NCBI GenBank assembly: GCA_964546015.1
Contig: CAZJHO010000006.1
Location: forward strand, 118,796 to 182,795
From: JAFGVL01 sp964546015
Lineage (GTDB): Bacteria; Bacteroidota; Bacteroidia; Bacteroidales; Paludibacteraceae
Direction: 5' to 3'
DNA: 64,000 nt
The first letter of the stretch is position 1; each line of letters begins with the position of its first letter. Made by a program: the position numbers and the translations under genes. Positions 36,181 through 45,023 of the stretch are shown here, piece after piece. Under the pieces are notes generated by a model. That model saw only the letters and a program-made list of their open reading frames with translations. It was not told the DNA's origin and searched no databases.

Positions 36181-37407
36181 TTAAGATTTTCCAATATATA
36201 TTTCGTGTTTGCTTATTTCAACAATAACTTGTACCGCTTTTTGCATAGATTGAACAGGGATAAATTCATATTTTCCATGAAAGTTATGTCCACCGGTAAA
36301 AATATTTGGGCATGGTAATCCTTTAAATGACAGTTGTGCTCCATCCGTACCTCCACGAATCGGTTTTATAATCGGTTCAATACCAACGGTGCGCATAGCT
36401 TCTTCGGCATATTTTACAATATACATGACCGGTTCGATTTTTTCGCGCATGTTATAGTACTGGTCTTTTATCTCGATGCTGACAAAGTGTTCTCCCCATT
36501 CGGATTTTATGCTGTTGGCTGCATTCTGTAATATCTGTTTACGCATTTCAAAAGTTGCTTTGTCGTGGTCGCGGATGATATAATGCAAGAGCGTTTGTTC
36601 TACAGTTCCTTGCATATTGGTTAAATGAAAGAATCCTTCATAATTTTCGGTTTGTTCTGGGATTTCATCTGCAGGAAGCATATTCATAATTTGTCGTGCC
36701 AGATGCATCGAATTTATCATCTTTCCTTTTGCTTCGCCCGGATGTACATTTCGTCCATAACAAATGATAGTTGCTTCGGCGGCATTAAAATTTTCATATT
36801 CTAACTCGCCGATTTTTCCCCCATCAATAGTATATGCATAGTCGGCTCCGAATTTTTGGACATCGAAAAAAGAGGCTCCTTTGCCAATTTCTTCATCAGG
36901 TGTGAAAGCTATGCGTATTTTACTGTGTTTGATTTCCGGATGTTTTACCAAATATTCCATTGCGGTAACTATTTCAGCAATACCGGCTTTATTGTCGGCA
37001 CCAAGCAGTGTAGTACCGTCCGTTACAATCAAGTCTTGACCAATATATAAACTGAGTTCAGGAAATTCGGTTGGAGAAAGAATTATATTTTCCGTAGCAT
37101 TTAATACGATATTTTCACCGTCATAATTTTCGATGATACGAGGTGAGATATCAGATCCTTTCGCATCGGGACTGGTATCCATATGGGCAATAAAACCTAT
37201 AGTCGGGCGCGCAGAATCGTCATTCGAAGACAAAGTTGCCATCACATAACCGTTTTCATCAAGGGTTATTTCACTCAATCCGATTTGTTCCAATTCTTCG
37301 GTTAGAAATCGGGCAAACTCCAATTGACCTTCTGTACTGGGGATATCCTCAGATTGCGGATTTGAGGTGGTATCAAATGAGATATATTTTAAAAATCGAC
37401 TAAGCAA
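36181..37407 (-). CDS. pepT: Peptidase T (tripeptide aminopeptidase, M20B)
   Basis: This cytosolic dizinc exopeptidase releases the N-terminal residue of tripeptides. It has 408 aa. Zinc ligands are in IGFIAHMDTSPD (His), GADNKAGIAEIV (Asp), FTPDEEIGKGAS (Glu-Glu), TIDGGKIGELEYE (Asp) and FTGGHNFHGKYEFIP (His). The open frame begins at a TTG (37407; LSRFLKYISFDTTS follows). No in-frame ATG exists until residue 56, deep in the conserved core, and the -7 element at 37437-37444 limits the 5' end. A TTG (or neighbouring ATT) start is therefore required. It is probably co-transcribed with the acyl-CoA synthetase downstream. Confidence 0.94.
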   Translation of the reverse strand: MLSRFLKYISFDTTSNPQSEDIPSTEGQLEFARFLTEELEQIGLSEITLDENGYVMATLSSNDDSARPTIGFIAHMDTSPDAKGSDISPRIIENYDGENIVLNATENIILSPTEFPELSLYIGQDLIVTDGTTLLGADNKAGIAEIVTAMEYLVKHPEIKHSKIRIAFTPDEEIGKGASFFDVQKFGADYAYTIDGGKIGELEYENFNAAEATIICYGRNVHPGEAKGKMINSMHLARQIMNMLPADEIPEQTENYEGFFHLTNMQGTVEQTLLHYIIRDHDKATFEMRKQILQNAANSIKSEWGEHFVSIEIKDQYYNMREKIEPVMYIVKYAEEAMRTVGIEPIIKPIRGGTDGAQLSFKGLPCPNIFTGGHNFHGKYEFIPVQSMQKAVQVIVEISKHEIYIGKS

Positions 37408-37436
37408 AATTTCGTTTTCAAAATTAATTGCAAATG

Positions 37437-37444
37437 CAAATATA
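37437..37444 (-). promoter_or_regulatory. -7 promoter element for pepT
   Basis: The minus strand reads TATATTTG (TAnnTTTG), 30 bp before the TTG start. It supports the short protein start. Confidence 0.5.
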
Positions 37445-37467
37445 GTAAAAAGTTGTAAGCAGAAATT

Positions 37468-38652
37468 TTATTCAATATAGAGTACTAATCCTTTCAAATA
37501 TTCTCCTTCGGGATGATAAATATTTATCGGATGATCTGCCGGTTGTGTCAGTTGATGTAGTATTCGAACCGAGCGTTTGCTTTGTGCAGCAGCACTAAAT
37601 ACAGTTAAGCGAAATTGTTCACGACTTACTACTTGCGAACATGAGAAGGTAAACAAAATTCCACCGCTTTTTATTTGTTCAAAAGCTTTGGCATTGATGC
37701 GTTGATAACCTTTTAGTGCATTGCGTACGGCATCGCGGTGTTTGGCAAATGCGGGCGGATCTAGTATTATTAAGTCATATTTATCTTTAATGTTTCCCAA
37801 AAAATCGAAAGCGTCTTGTGCGAATGATTGATGACGAGTATCATCAGGGAAATTAAGTGCAATATTTTTGTCGGTCAATTCGATAGCACGAGCCGAGCTA
37901 TCTACGGAATGTACCAGTTTAGCACCACCTCGCATGGCATAACATGAGAAACCACCGGTATAGCAAAACATATTCAACACTTTTCGTTCTTTGGCATAAA
38001 ATTCAAGTAAGAATCGGTTATCGCGTTGATCTACAAAAAAACCGGTTTTTTGTCCGCGTAACCAATCGATATGGAATTGTATTTTATTTTCTGTTGCAAC
38101 AATATCTTCAGGAGCTTTTCCTATCAGGTAATCGTTTTCTTTTTCGTCGGTAAGAGTGGCTTTGTAGGGGAGAGTCGTTTCCGATTTATAGTACACATTT
38201 TCAAGTCCTTTTACTGTTTTGATTAATGTGTCCGCAATCGTTTTTCGGGCATAATGTATTCCCACCGAATGAGCTTGCAATACAGCCGAGTTTCCGTATA
38301 TATCGATAATTAATCCCGGTAATCCGTCGCCTTCGCCATGTACTAAACGGTAAGTATTATTATCTTTATTTTCGGCTAATTGGAGAGATTTACGCAAACG
38401 ATATGCCGATTGTATTTTTTCTTCCCAAAATAAAGAGTCGATTACTCTTTGTGTAAAACTAAGTACGCGAACGGCTATGCTTCCTATTTGATAATGCCCG
38501 ACCGCTAAAAAATCTCCTTTAGTGCTTAAAACTTCTACAACATCCCCTTCTTCGGGTTTGCCGTTTATGCGTTGGATGGCTCCCGAAAAAATCCATGGAT
38601 GCCTCCGTTGTAAAGCTTCTTCTTTGCCCGGTTTTAGTGTTAATTGTATCAT
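37468..38652 (-). CDS. Class I SAM-dependent rRNA methyltransferase, RlmI/RlmK type
   Basis: A 394-aa RNA methyltransferase. An N-terminal PUA domain (about 1-75; RHPWIFSGAIQRINGKPEEGD) and an EEHEE-like middle region precede a Rossmann methyltransferase. The latter carries GQKTGFFVDQRDNR, the SAM motif NMFCYTGGFSCYAMRGGA, VDSSARAIELT and the catalytic-loop motif LIILDPPAFAKHRDAV. E. coli RlmI makes m5C1962 in 23S rRNA, and the same activity is plausible here. Its ATG overlaps the RNase D-like stop by four bases (ATGA), so the two are translationally coupled. Confidence 0.9.
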   Translation of the reverse strand: MIQLTLKPGKEEALQRRHPWIFSGAIQRINGKPEEGDVVEVLSTKGDFLAVGHYQIGSIAVRVLSFTQRVIDSLFWEEKIQSAYRLRKSLQLAENKDNNTYRLVHGEGDGLPGLIIDIYGNSAVLQAHSVGIHYARKTIADTLIKTVKGLENVYYKSETTLPYKATLTDEKENDYLIGKAPEDIVATENKIQFHIDWLRGQKTGFFVDQRDNRFLLEFYAKERKVLNMFCYTGGFSCYAMRGGAKLVHSVDSSARAIELTDKNIALNFPDDTRHQSFAQDAFDFLGNIKDKYDLIILDPPAFAKHRDAVRNALKGYQRINAKAFEQIKSGGILFTFSCSQVVSREQFRLTVFSAAAQSKRSVRILHQLTQPADHPINIYHPEGEYLKGLVLYIE

Positions 38653-39266
38653 AAATGTATATCGTTCGTGTTATTTTTTAGTTGAGTGGATTTTTTTAAT
38701 TCTTTGATTTTCAGATATATTTGTAACGATGCCCATGCATCAAGTGCTGCATATTTTTGTTGTTCCGTATTTAGCCTTTGGGCTTCCCAATTGCTCATTC
38801 TCTGTGTTTTAGGGATTTTCTTGCCGAATAAAATAGCATATATCTTCTGTAAGCTAATATCTTTAATTCCAAATTGTCCGACTATCTTTTGTAAGTCAAT
38901 AAAGTCATCAAGTTTGCTTATTTTTAGTTTTCGAAGAGAAACTTTGTCATTATCGATAGCTACGCCTACTTTCAATATTTTTTTATTTTGTAGCAAAGCA
39001 ACCAATTCTTCAGGAACACCTATTAAATTTAATCTGAAAAGGAAACAGACATCATTGGTAGCAAGTTGTAACAAGGAAACTTTATGCTGGATACCCTTGA
39101 TAAACGAAGGACGGGTTTCGGTATCGAAACCGATAATGGTTTGTTGATTTAAAAACGCCACGGCATCCTTACATTTTTCCTTGGTATCTATCACTTCGAT
39201 TTTTCCTGTATAGGTGCAAACCGGCAGCGTGTTTACGGTATCTTTGGATATAGTTGGTTCAAACAT
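38649..39266 (-). CDS. RNase D-like 3'-5' exonuclease (DEDDy)
   Basis: A 205-aa protein consisting of one DEDD exonuclease domain. Exo I is IGFDTETRP (Asp, Glu near residue 50). Exo II is LKVGVAIDNDKVSLRK (Asp). Exo III is QQKYAALDAWASLQIY (Tyr and Asp), which places it in the DEDDy class. It lacks the HRDC domains of true RNase D, so it could trim RNA or DNA. It overlaps DUF5063 upstream by one base (TAATG) and the RlmI-like gene downstream by four, making a tight RNA-processing pair within the TonB-receptor run. Confidence 0.88.
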   Translation of the reverse strand: MFEPTISKDTVNTLPVCTYTGKIEVIDTKEKCKDAVAFLNQQTIIGFDTETRPSFIKGIQHKVSLLQLATNDVCFLFRLNLIGVPEELVALLQNKKILKVGVAIDNDKVSLRKLKISKLDDFIDLQKIVGQFGIKDISLQKIYAILFGKKIPKTQRMSNWEAQRLNTEQQKYAALDAWASLQIYLKIKELKKSTQLKNNTNDIHL

Positions 39267-39841
39267 TACAATTGATGTGATAAGAAATTATCTCTGAAAG
39301 ATTTTTCTTCAGATGATTGACTGACTGTTTTTGTTTCTTTATCGGGATTGAAATAAACATTGTGTATCGCACGCAAACAGTTTACCAATCGTTGTCCCCA
39401 ATATTCTTCAAAAGAAATGATGCAGGCACGCAAAGCGTCGTTCATGATTTCTTCGAGCCCGATTTGATAGCGTTCCAGAAAATTCTTTAAATCTTGGTAA
39501 ATATCGGCTAAGTCTTCCGAAATATCAGTGGCTAAAGGTTCGTCGCTTAATTGTATGTCTGGCGAAAAAACTTCCAGATAGCGGTCGTCTTCTTCAAGTA
39601 GCGCGGCAACTTCTTGACGGATATATCCATAGGTATCTTCGGTTACAAAATCTTCTAATTCTTCTTCGGTAAGAACTTCTGGTTTTTCTACCAACGATGC
39701 TTTCAGGTATAATAAAGGCAGCATTTTGAGTGAACGACTCAAAAATTCTTGCTTATCGAGCAGTCGTACATTTTCCAGAAAATGACACATTTCGGCTGCT
39801 ACGGTAGCAAATTCGACAGCATTTTTATCGTATATAGTCAT
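39266..39841 (-). CDS. DUF5063 family protein
   Basis: A 191-aa soluble, acidic, helix-rich protein matching the DUF5063 family. It begins MTIYDKNAVEFATVAAEMCHFLENV and has a long Glu/Asp-rich central section, then IMNDALRACIISFEEYWGQRLVNCLRAIHNVYF. No catalytic motif is visible and no function is established. It lies three bases from the TonB-dependent receptor and overlaps the exonuclease start by one base, so it is co-expressed with both. Confidence 0.75.
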   Translation of the reverse strand: MTIYDKNAVEFATVAAEMCHFLENVRLLDKQEFLSRSLKMLPLLYLKASLVEKPEVLTEEELEDFVTEDTYGYIRQEVAALLEEDDRYLEVFSPDIQLSDEPLATDISEDLADIYQDLKNFLERYQIGLEEIMNDALRACIISFEEYWGQRLVNCLRAIHNVYFNPDKETKTVSQSSEEKSFRDNFLSHQL

Positions 39842-39844
39842 AAG

Positions 39845-42259
39845 TTAAAAATTCAATGATATTTTGGCGTTAAACATCATTCCGCTTAATTGGTTCGGTA
39901 TGGCATGCTGAATGTTGTACACATCGCTTACCCAATAATACGAAGCCACATTGCGTGTGTCCAGCAAATTCAATATTTCTACTCCTAAATTAATACTTTT
40001 AAGAGCTGAAAAAACTTGTGTTTTATCTAACCAAGCTACATCGCCTTTCACATAGGCTCGGCTTACGCCAATATCAATCCTGCGGTATGCTTTGGAACGG
40101 TTGGTGTTTTGATTCGTATGAATGCTAACATTCGGAGCCCAAAACGGTAATCCGTCTGCATAAATGGCTTTCAAGTGGAACTTGAATTTAGGAAATAGCG
40201 GGAAATAATCTTGGAAAAACATTGAAAAATTGAATCGTTGGTCGTTAGGACGGGGCACATAGTCAACACCATTGCCGTAAATATCTTCTTTTGCACGCAT
40301 CAATGTCAGATTTATCCATGAATCCGTACCCGGAACCAACTCTCCGAAAAGTTTAAAATCAACACCTGCCGCATAGGCTTTTGCGTTATTTTCACCGGCA
40401 TAAATGATTTTCACATTATCTACCGTGTAAGAGATAATTTGGTCGGCAGGTTTGTAAAAAATTTCTGTGGTAAATTTGAATGGGCGATGGTTCATTTTAA
40501 AGAAATAATCGCTACCCAAGACAAAATGCAAAGAGCGTTGCGACTTAATATTTTCATTGAGAACTACCGTTACATTGCGCATGTTATCTACAATTGTGTC
40601 GCGCACTTCTTTGTAGTAAGGAGATTGATAGTATAATCCTGTCGAAAAACGAAAACTGAACTCCTGTTTCCATCGAGGGAAATAGGCAATTGTAGCACGC
40701 GGACTGACGATAAATTCATCGTTAAAAGTCCAATAAGCAGCTCGCAACCCTCCTGTAAGTGTGAGGATACTTCTGTTTTCGCCGACAAATATTTTATAAG
40801 CATCCTGGATAAATCCTTGTGTGCGGTAAGAGTCGAGTCTGTTCTCGGAATAAAGGTTATACCAAACATTCATTGCGCCTGGCGCGTATGGCAATGAGTA
40901 ACCCGAAGAGTCGCGCACTTGGAACTCATTGATCTCATCCGTTATGCGTTCGTGCTGAATGCCGATACCCCATTCCAATTTATTTTTTAAAGTAGAGTAA
41001 TCTCCTCGGTGAGATATGTTTTGCACGATAGTATGCAACTTATTTCGGGCATAATCCTGGTGTGCTCCTGTTCCGATAACAATACCTTCACTTCCATCTG
41101 TACCCATTTCTTTGAGCCAATATTCGCCCAAAATATCATAATTTACATTCTCATACGAAGAAAAAGCGGAACCAATAATGTTTAGGTTTACTTTTTTAAC
41201 AGGTTTGTAGGTGATAGTTCCGGCTCCGAAAATGGTTTGAAAAAGATCTTTTTCTTGACCATCGAAATACATGGTCAGGTTATAAGGTGTTTCTAAAGTC
41301 CCAAAAGTGGTGTTTAGGCTTTTGGGCACGCTGTGGTAGCTGTTTCGGGAGAAATTACCCAGTACGCTGGCTTCCCATTTTTTTGCAAATTGATAAGTCA
41401 GGTAACCTTGATAGTCCACAAACTGTTGATTAAATACGCCTTCCGAATCTAAATCGCTTAGTATATAATTGGAACTTTTGTAGCGGACGCCATGTATTTG
41501 GGTGAATTTTTGGTCTTTGGATGCTTGTCCGATATAAGCCGATGCCCCCAATAGGCTTGCGCTTACGGAGCCTTCGAAATTTTTCGGTTTTTTGTAACGA
41601 ATATCCAATACCGAAGCCATCTTGTCGCCATACATAGGCTCGAATCCGCCTGCTGAAAAAGCAACCGATTCTACCAAATCGGGATTAATAAAACTCAATC
41701 CTTCCTGCTGTCCCGACTGTACAAGCATAGGTCGATATACTTCTGTATTATTTACATAAACGCTGTTTTCGTCGTAGTTGCCGCCTCGTACAGAGTATTG
41801 TGAGCTTAGTTCGTTGGCAGTAGAAATGCCGGCTTTGATCAATACATTTTCGATACCTGCCGTTCCGGGAATATTGCCTGAAATATTTAGTTGTTGGGTA
41901 GTTGTTGCGTTTCGTTCTATTCCGATCACGGTTAAATCGTCCATCATTATGGAATTTTCTTCCAAATAAACGATTTCACGAATATTTTGGTCGTTAGAAG
42001 AAACAGGTAAAATATATGTTTCAAAACCAAGGTAAGAAAACATTACGGAAGCCGTATCGGTGACAGGAAAGGAGAGTTCATAATAGCCATCATGGCGTAC
42101 AATGCTGCCGATTTCGCTGTTTCTGACTTGTATGTTTGCTCCAACTGCCGGTTCGCGTTTGGCGGCTGTATATACATAACCGTATATGCGAACCGTTTCG
42201 CTTGTGATAAACGAAAAAGGAACCCAACATAACAGTAAAAACAGGCTTATTTTTTTCAT
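39845..42259 (-). CDS. TonB-dependent outer-membrane receptor
   Basis: An 804-aa receptor from ATG 42259, chosen because MKKISLFLLLCWVPFSFI begins a signal peptide. The longer frame to 42364 would add 35 non-conserved residues. The domain order is signal peptide, carboxypeptidase-regulatory-like sandwich (about 22-105; VRIYGYVYTAAKREPAVGANIQV), plug (about 115-230; GIENVLIKAGISTANELSSQYSVRGGNYDENSVYVN) and a 22-strand barrel ending in Phe (AKISLNF). The ligand is not evident. No SusD homologue follows, so it is not a typical polysaccharide-utilisation pair. It is the first gene of receptor > DUF5063 > exonuclease > RlmI-like. Confidence 0.92.
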   Translation of the reverse strand: MKKISLFLLLCWVPFSFITSETVRIYGYVYTAAKREPAVGANIQVRNSEIGSIVRHDGYYELSFPVTDTASVMFSYLGFETYILPVSSNDQNIREIVYLEENSIMMDDLTVIGIERNATTTQQLNISGNIPGTAGIENVLIKAGISTANELSSQYSVRGGNYDENSVYVNNTEVYRPMLVQSGQQEGLSFINPDLVESVAFSAGGFEPMYGDKMASVLDIRYKKPKNFEGSVSASLLGASAYIGQASKDQKFTQIHGVRYKSSNYILSDLDSEGVFNQQFVDYQGYLTYQFAKKWEASVLGNFSRNSYHSVPKSLNTTFGTLETPYNLTMYFDGQEKDLFQTIFGAGTITYKPVKKVNLNIIGSAFSSYENVNYDILGEYWLKEMGTDGSEGIVIGTGAHQDYARNKLHTIVQNISHRGDYSTLKNKLEWGIGIQHERITDEINEFQVRDSSGYSLPYAPGAMNVWYNLYSENRLDSYRTQGFIQDAYKIFVGENRSILTLTGGLRAAYWTFNDEFIVSPRATIAYFPRWKQEFSFRFSTGLYYQSPYYKEVRDTIVDNMRNVTVVLNENIKSQRSLHFVLGSDYFFKMNHRPFKFTTEIFYKPADQIISYTVDNVKIIYAGENNAKAYAAGVDFKLFGELVPGTDSWINLTLMRAKEDIYGNGVDYVPRPNDQRFNFSMFFQDYFPLFPKFKFHLKAIYADGLPFWAPNVSIHTNQNTNRSKAYRRIDIGVSRAYVKGDVAWLDKTQVFSALKSINLGVEILNLLDTRNVASYYWVSDVYNIQHAIPNQLSGMMFNAKISLNF

Positions 42260-42328
42260 TAAGTTTACAAAACAATTTATTGATACATTTTTCAAAAAAA
42301 TAAAGAAAGAGGAAACTTCGTTTCTTTG

Positions 42329-42441
42329 TACTAAACGCAAAGAAGCTAAGACACAACGACGCAAAGTTTTATTTTACCTTAGCAACTTGGAGGCTTTACT
42401 TCCTTTGGTAGTGACCGCTGGTTGCAACTTTGCGTTTAGTA
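42329..42441. repeat. Intergenic inverted repeat with CGCAAAG words
   Basis: TACTAAACGCAAAG (42329-42342) has an exact inverted copy, CTTTGCGTTTAGTA (42428-42441), 85 bp away. Extra CGCAAAG, CAAAG and ACACAA words occur inside and just outside. It lies upstream of the TonB receptor and downstream of uvrD. A non-coding fold or a small miniature element is possible. Confidence 0.6.
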
Positions 42442-42547
42442 GACACAAAGCGTAGCTTAAAATTTTCATTAAAATATATCATTATTTTACTTAATATCTG
42501 AGAGAAAACGACTGCAAAGAAAGCAAAAAAAGTTGAGAATGGGGCTT

Positions 42548-44818
42548 TTACATCACAGTTAGCTTTGCATATTTTAGTAATAAATTCTTTTGTCCCACAT
42601 TGTCGAATGAAACGACGGCTCGAGCATCGGCTCCGCTGCCCGAAAGCGAAATGATGGTGCCTTCGCCAAAAAGCTCATGAATAACACGCATGGCAGGGTG
42701 CAATCCGTTTATTTCTGTTTTCGATTCCCGCACAGATTCATTGTTTGTAAGTGGTTTTAATGGTTTGGATTTTTTAGACGGCGCAATAAATTTTGCTTCG
42801 TACAATATCGGGTTTCTTCTTTCGAATTGAGTGTTTAAAGCAAAAATATCGTCTGTAGCAGGCATGCTCACAAAGCGAGTATCTAAATCCTTAAGAAAAC
42901 GACTCGGATTGCAAAAGTTATTTTTTCCATGACGAAAACGGGTTTTAGCGTAGCTGATATGGCAAGTTTCTTTGGCGCGGGTGATGGCTACATAAAATAA
43001 TCGTCGTTCTTCTTCCAGATCGCGTTCTGATTGTATGCGCGACGACGGAAATAGCTCTTCTTCCATTCCGACAATAAATACATGTTTAAATTCCAGTCCT
43101 TTCGAAGCATGTACAGTCATCAATGTTACTCTTTGATCATCATTACTTTCTTTTTCATCTTGGTCTGTCAAAAGAGAAACTTCCGAAAGAAAGTCGGAAA
43201 GGGTAGCTATTGTTCCGTCTTCTTCCATACGCAATTCGCAAAATTCGTGCATGGCTTTGAGCAACTCTTCGATATTGTCTTGCCGGCTAAGGCTTTCGGT
43301 CGAATTGTCAGTTTTCAGATCGTTCATGATTCCCGATGCTTTTACGATGGCATTACCTATTTCATAGGCGTTTTGTTCTTGTAGTTTTTCGTGGAAAGGG
43401 AAAATCAGTTCCGTAAAGCGAGTTAATTTTGACGCCGTACCGGCATTAACTCCCACATTATATTGCAATACATTGGAAATAACTTCCCACGCACTTACAT
43501 TGTGCTGTTTGCTGCAAACGAACACTTTTTCCAGCGTTGTGTTGCCGATACCTCGTCCAGGTACATTGATGATTCGCTTGAGCGCTTCGTCGTCCGAGGG
43601 GTTTATCGCTAAGCGAAAATAAGCCAGCACATCTTTTATCTCTTTCCGTTGGTAAAAGGACAAACCGCCATAAATGCGATACGGAATGCTGTTTTTTCTC
43701 AATGATTCTTCCAATACACGAGATTGTGAATTGGTACGATACAAAACGGCAAACTCATTGTAAGACGATTCGTTGTCGTGCAGTTGCGCTATTGTATTTG
43801 CTACCGTAAATCCTTCATCATAATCGGAATATACGCCGGCAACCGAGACGGTCTCGCCTGTATGGTTCTTCGAAAAAATAGTTTTTCTAATTTGTTCTTT
43901 GTTTTTAGAAATCAAGCTGTTGGCTGCATTGACTATATTTTGAGTAGAACGGTAATTTTGTTCCATCTTGAAAATTTTACAGTTCGGATATTCTTTCTTG
44001 AAACCCAAGATATTATCAATATTCGCCCCCCGGAAAGAATAAATGCTTTGTGCATCGTCACCTACTACACAAAGGCGTTGATGGGTTTCTGATAATTTAT
44101 TGATTATTAAATATTGTGAGAAATTAGTGTCTTGATACTCATCTACTAAAATGTATTGGAAGAAATTTTTATATTTTTCCAGAATCGCAGGGTTATCTCT
44201 GAAAAGGACATTGGTGTAGAACAGTAAGTCGTCGAAATCCATTGCGTTGGCTGCTTTACAACGCATATGGTAAGTCCGGTAAATTTCGCTCATTTGCGGC
44301 ATTTTCGATTGATAATCTCTGGTTGTCAAATCGCTGTTTGCTCTGTATGCTTGTGGAGAAAACAGATTGTTTTTTGCCATCGAGATTCGTCCTAAAACAC
44401 TGTTGAGAGTGTATATCTTATCGTCTAAAGCTAAATCTTTGATGATGGATTTTACCAAACTTTTAGAGTCGGACGAATCATAAATCGTGAAATGAGCCGT
44501 AAAACCCAAATGCTCGGCTTCAGCTCTTAGTATACGCGAAAAAATGGAGTGAAAAGTACCCATCCATAAGCGGCGAGCTTGTTGCCAACCAATCATTTGA
44601 GCAATGCGCTCTTTCATTTCCCGGGCGGCTTTGTTGGTGAAAGTAAGTGCCAGAATAGATTCGGCAGGCAATCCTTTGCTCAGCAAATAGGCTATTTTGT
44701 ATGTCAGTACGCGTGTTTTTCCTGATCCTGCACCAGCTATTACCAGTGAAGGTCCTTCGTTGTACAATACAGCCTCGAGTTGGCTTTTGTTTAATTCATT
44801 CAAAAAAGAAGGCTCCAT
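42548..44818 (-). CDS. UvrD/PcrA-type superfamily 1A DNA helicase
   Basis: A 756-aa 3'-5' helicase of the UvrD/PcrA/Rep group, used in repair and in clearing conflicts. Walker A is VIAGAGSGKTRVLTYKIAYLL near residue 28. LALTFTNKAAREMKERI follows, then Walker B ILVDEYQDTN, VVGDDAQSIYSFRGA, QNYRSTQNIVNAAN, VTLMTVHASKGLEFKHVFIVG and RRLFYVAITRAKE. The C-terminal tail (from about 665) ends in an SH3/Tudor-like fold (VIHELFGEGTIISLSG), as in PcrA. A -7 element is found at 44842-44849. I cannot separate uvrD from pcrA by sequence alone. Confidence 0.94.
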   Translation of the reverse strand: MEPSFLNELNKSQLEAVLYNEGPSLVIAGAGSGKTRVLTYKIAYLLSKGLPAESILALTFTNKAAREMKERIAQMIGWQQARRLWMGTFHSIFSRILRAEAEHLGFTAHFTIYDSSDSKSLVKSIIKDLALDDKIYTLNSVLGRISMAKNNLFSPQAYRANSDLTTRDYQSKMPQMSEIYRTYHMRCKAANAMDFDDLLFYTNVLFRDNPAILEKYKNFFQYILVDEYQDTNFSQYLIINKLSETHQRLCVVGDDAQSIYSFRGANIDNILGFKKEYPNCKIFKMEQNYRSTQNIVNAANSLISKNKEQIRKTIFSKNHTGETVSVAGVYSDYDEGFTVANTIAQLHDNESSYNEFAVLYRTNSQSRVLEESLRKNSIPYRIYGGLSFYQRKEIKDVLAYFRLAINPSDDEALKRIINVPGRGIGNTTLEKVFVCSKQHNVSAWEVISNVLQYNVGVNAGTASKLTRFTELIFPFHEKLQEQNAYEIGNAIVKASGIMNDLKTDNSTESLSRQDNIEELLKAMHEFCELRMEEDGTIATLSDFLSEVSLLTDQDEKESNDDQRVTLMTVHASKGLEFKHVFIVGMEEELFPSSRIQSERDLEEERRLFYVAITRAKETCHISYAKTRFRHGKNNFCNPSRFLKDLDTRFVSMPATDDIFALNTQFERRNPILYEAKFIAPSKKSKPLKPLTNNESVRESKTEINGLHPAMRVIHELFGEGTIISLSGSGADARAVVSFDNVGQKNLLLKYAKLTVM

Positions 44819-44841
44819 AGATTCGTCTGAGATTTGAAATA

Positions 44842-44849
44842 CAAAAATA
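44842..44849 (-). promoter_or_regulatory. -7 promoter element for the UvrD/PcrA gene
   Basis: The minus strand reads TATTTTTG (TAnnTTTG), 24 bp before the ATG. Confidence 0.45.
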
Positions 44850-44957
44850 ATAAAATGCCCCGCGTGACTTTGAATTAATTATCAACAAATACCATAGTTT
44901 TAAGAAAAACTTAACGGCAAATCGCTGTTTTCCGTTTTTATCTTCTGAAAATTAAAC

Positions 44958-44965
44958 TATTTTTG
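44958..44965 (+). promoter_or_regulatory. -7 promoter element for the carboxynorspermidine dehydrogenase gene
   Basis: TATTTTTG (TAnnTTTG) lies 59 bp before the ATG. The stutter-word spacer at 44978-45015 would therefore fall inside the 5' untranslated leader. Confidence 0.5.
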
Positions 44966-44977
44966 TGCTGAAAAAAA

Positions 44978-45015
44978 TAATTAGCACATTTGCAAATTAG
45001 TATATTAGCATATTA
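44978..45015. repeat. Stutter-word leader (TTAGCA / TTTGCAAATTAG)
   Basis: The leader is composed of TTAGCACATT, TGCAAATTAG, TATATTAGCA and TATTA, close variants of one word. It shares its vocabulary with the clpP-clpX spacer at 29650-29720 but serves an unrelated gene. Confidence 0.6.
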
Positions 45016-45023
45016 AGAATATT

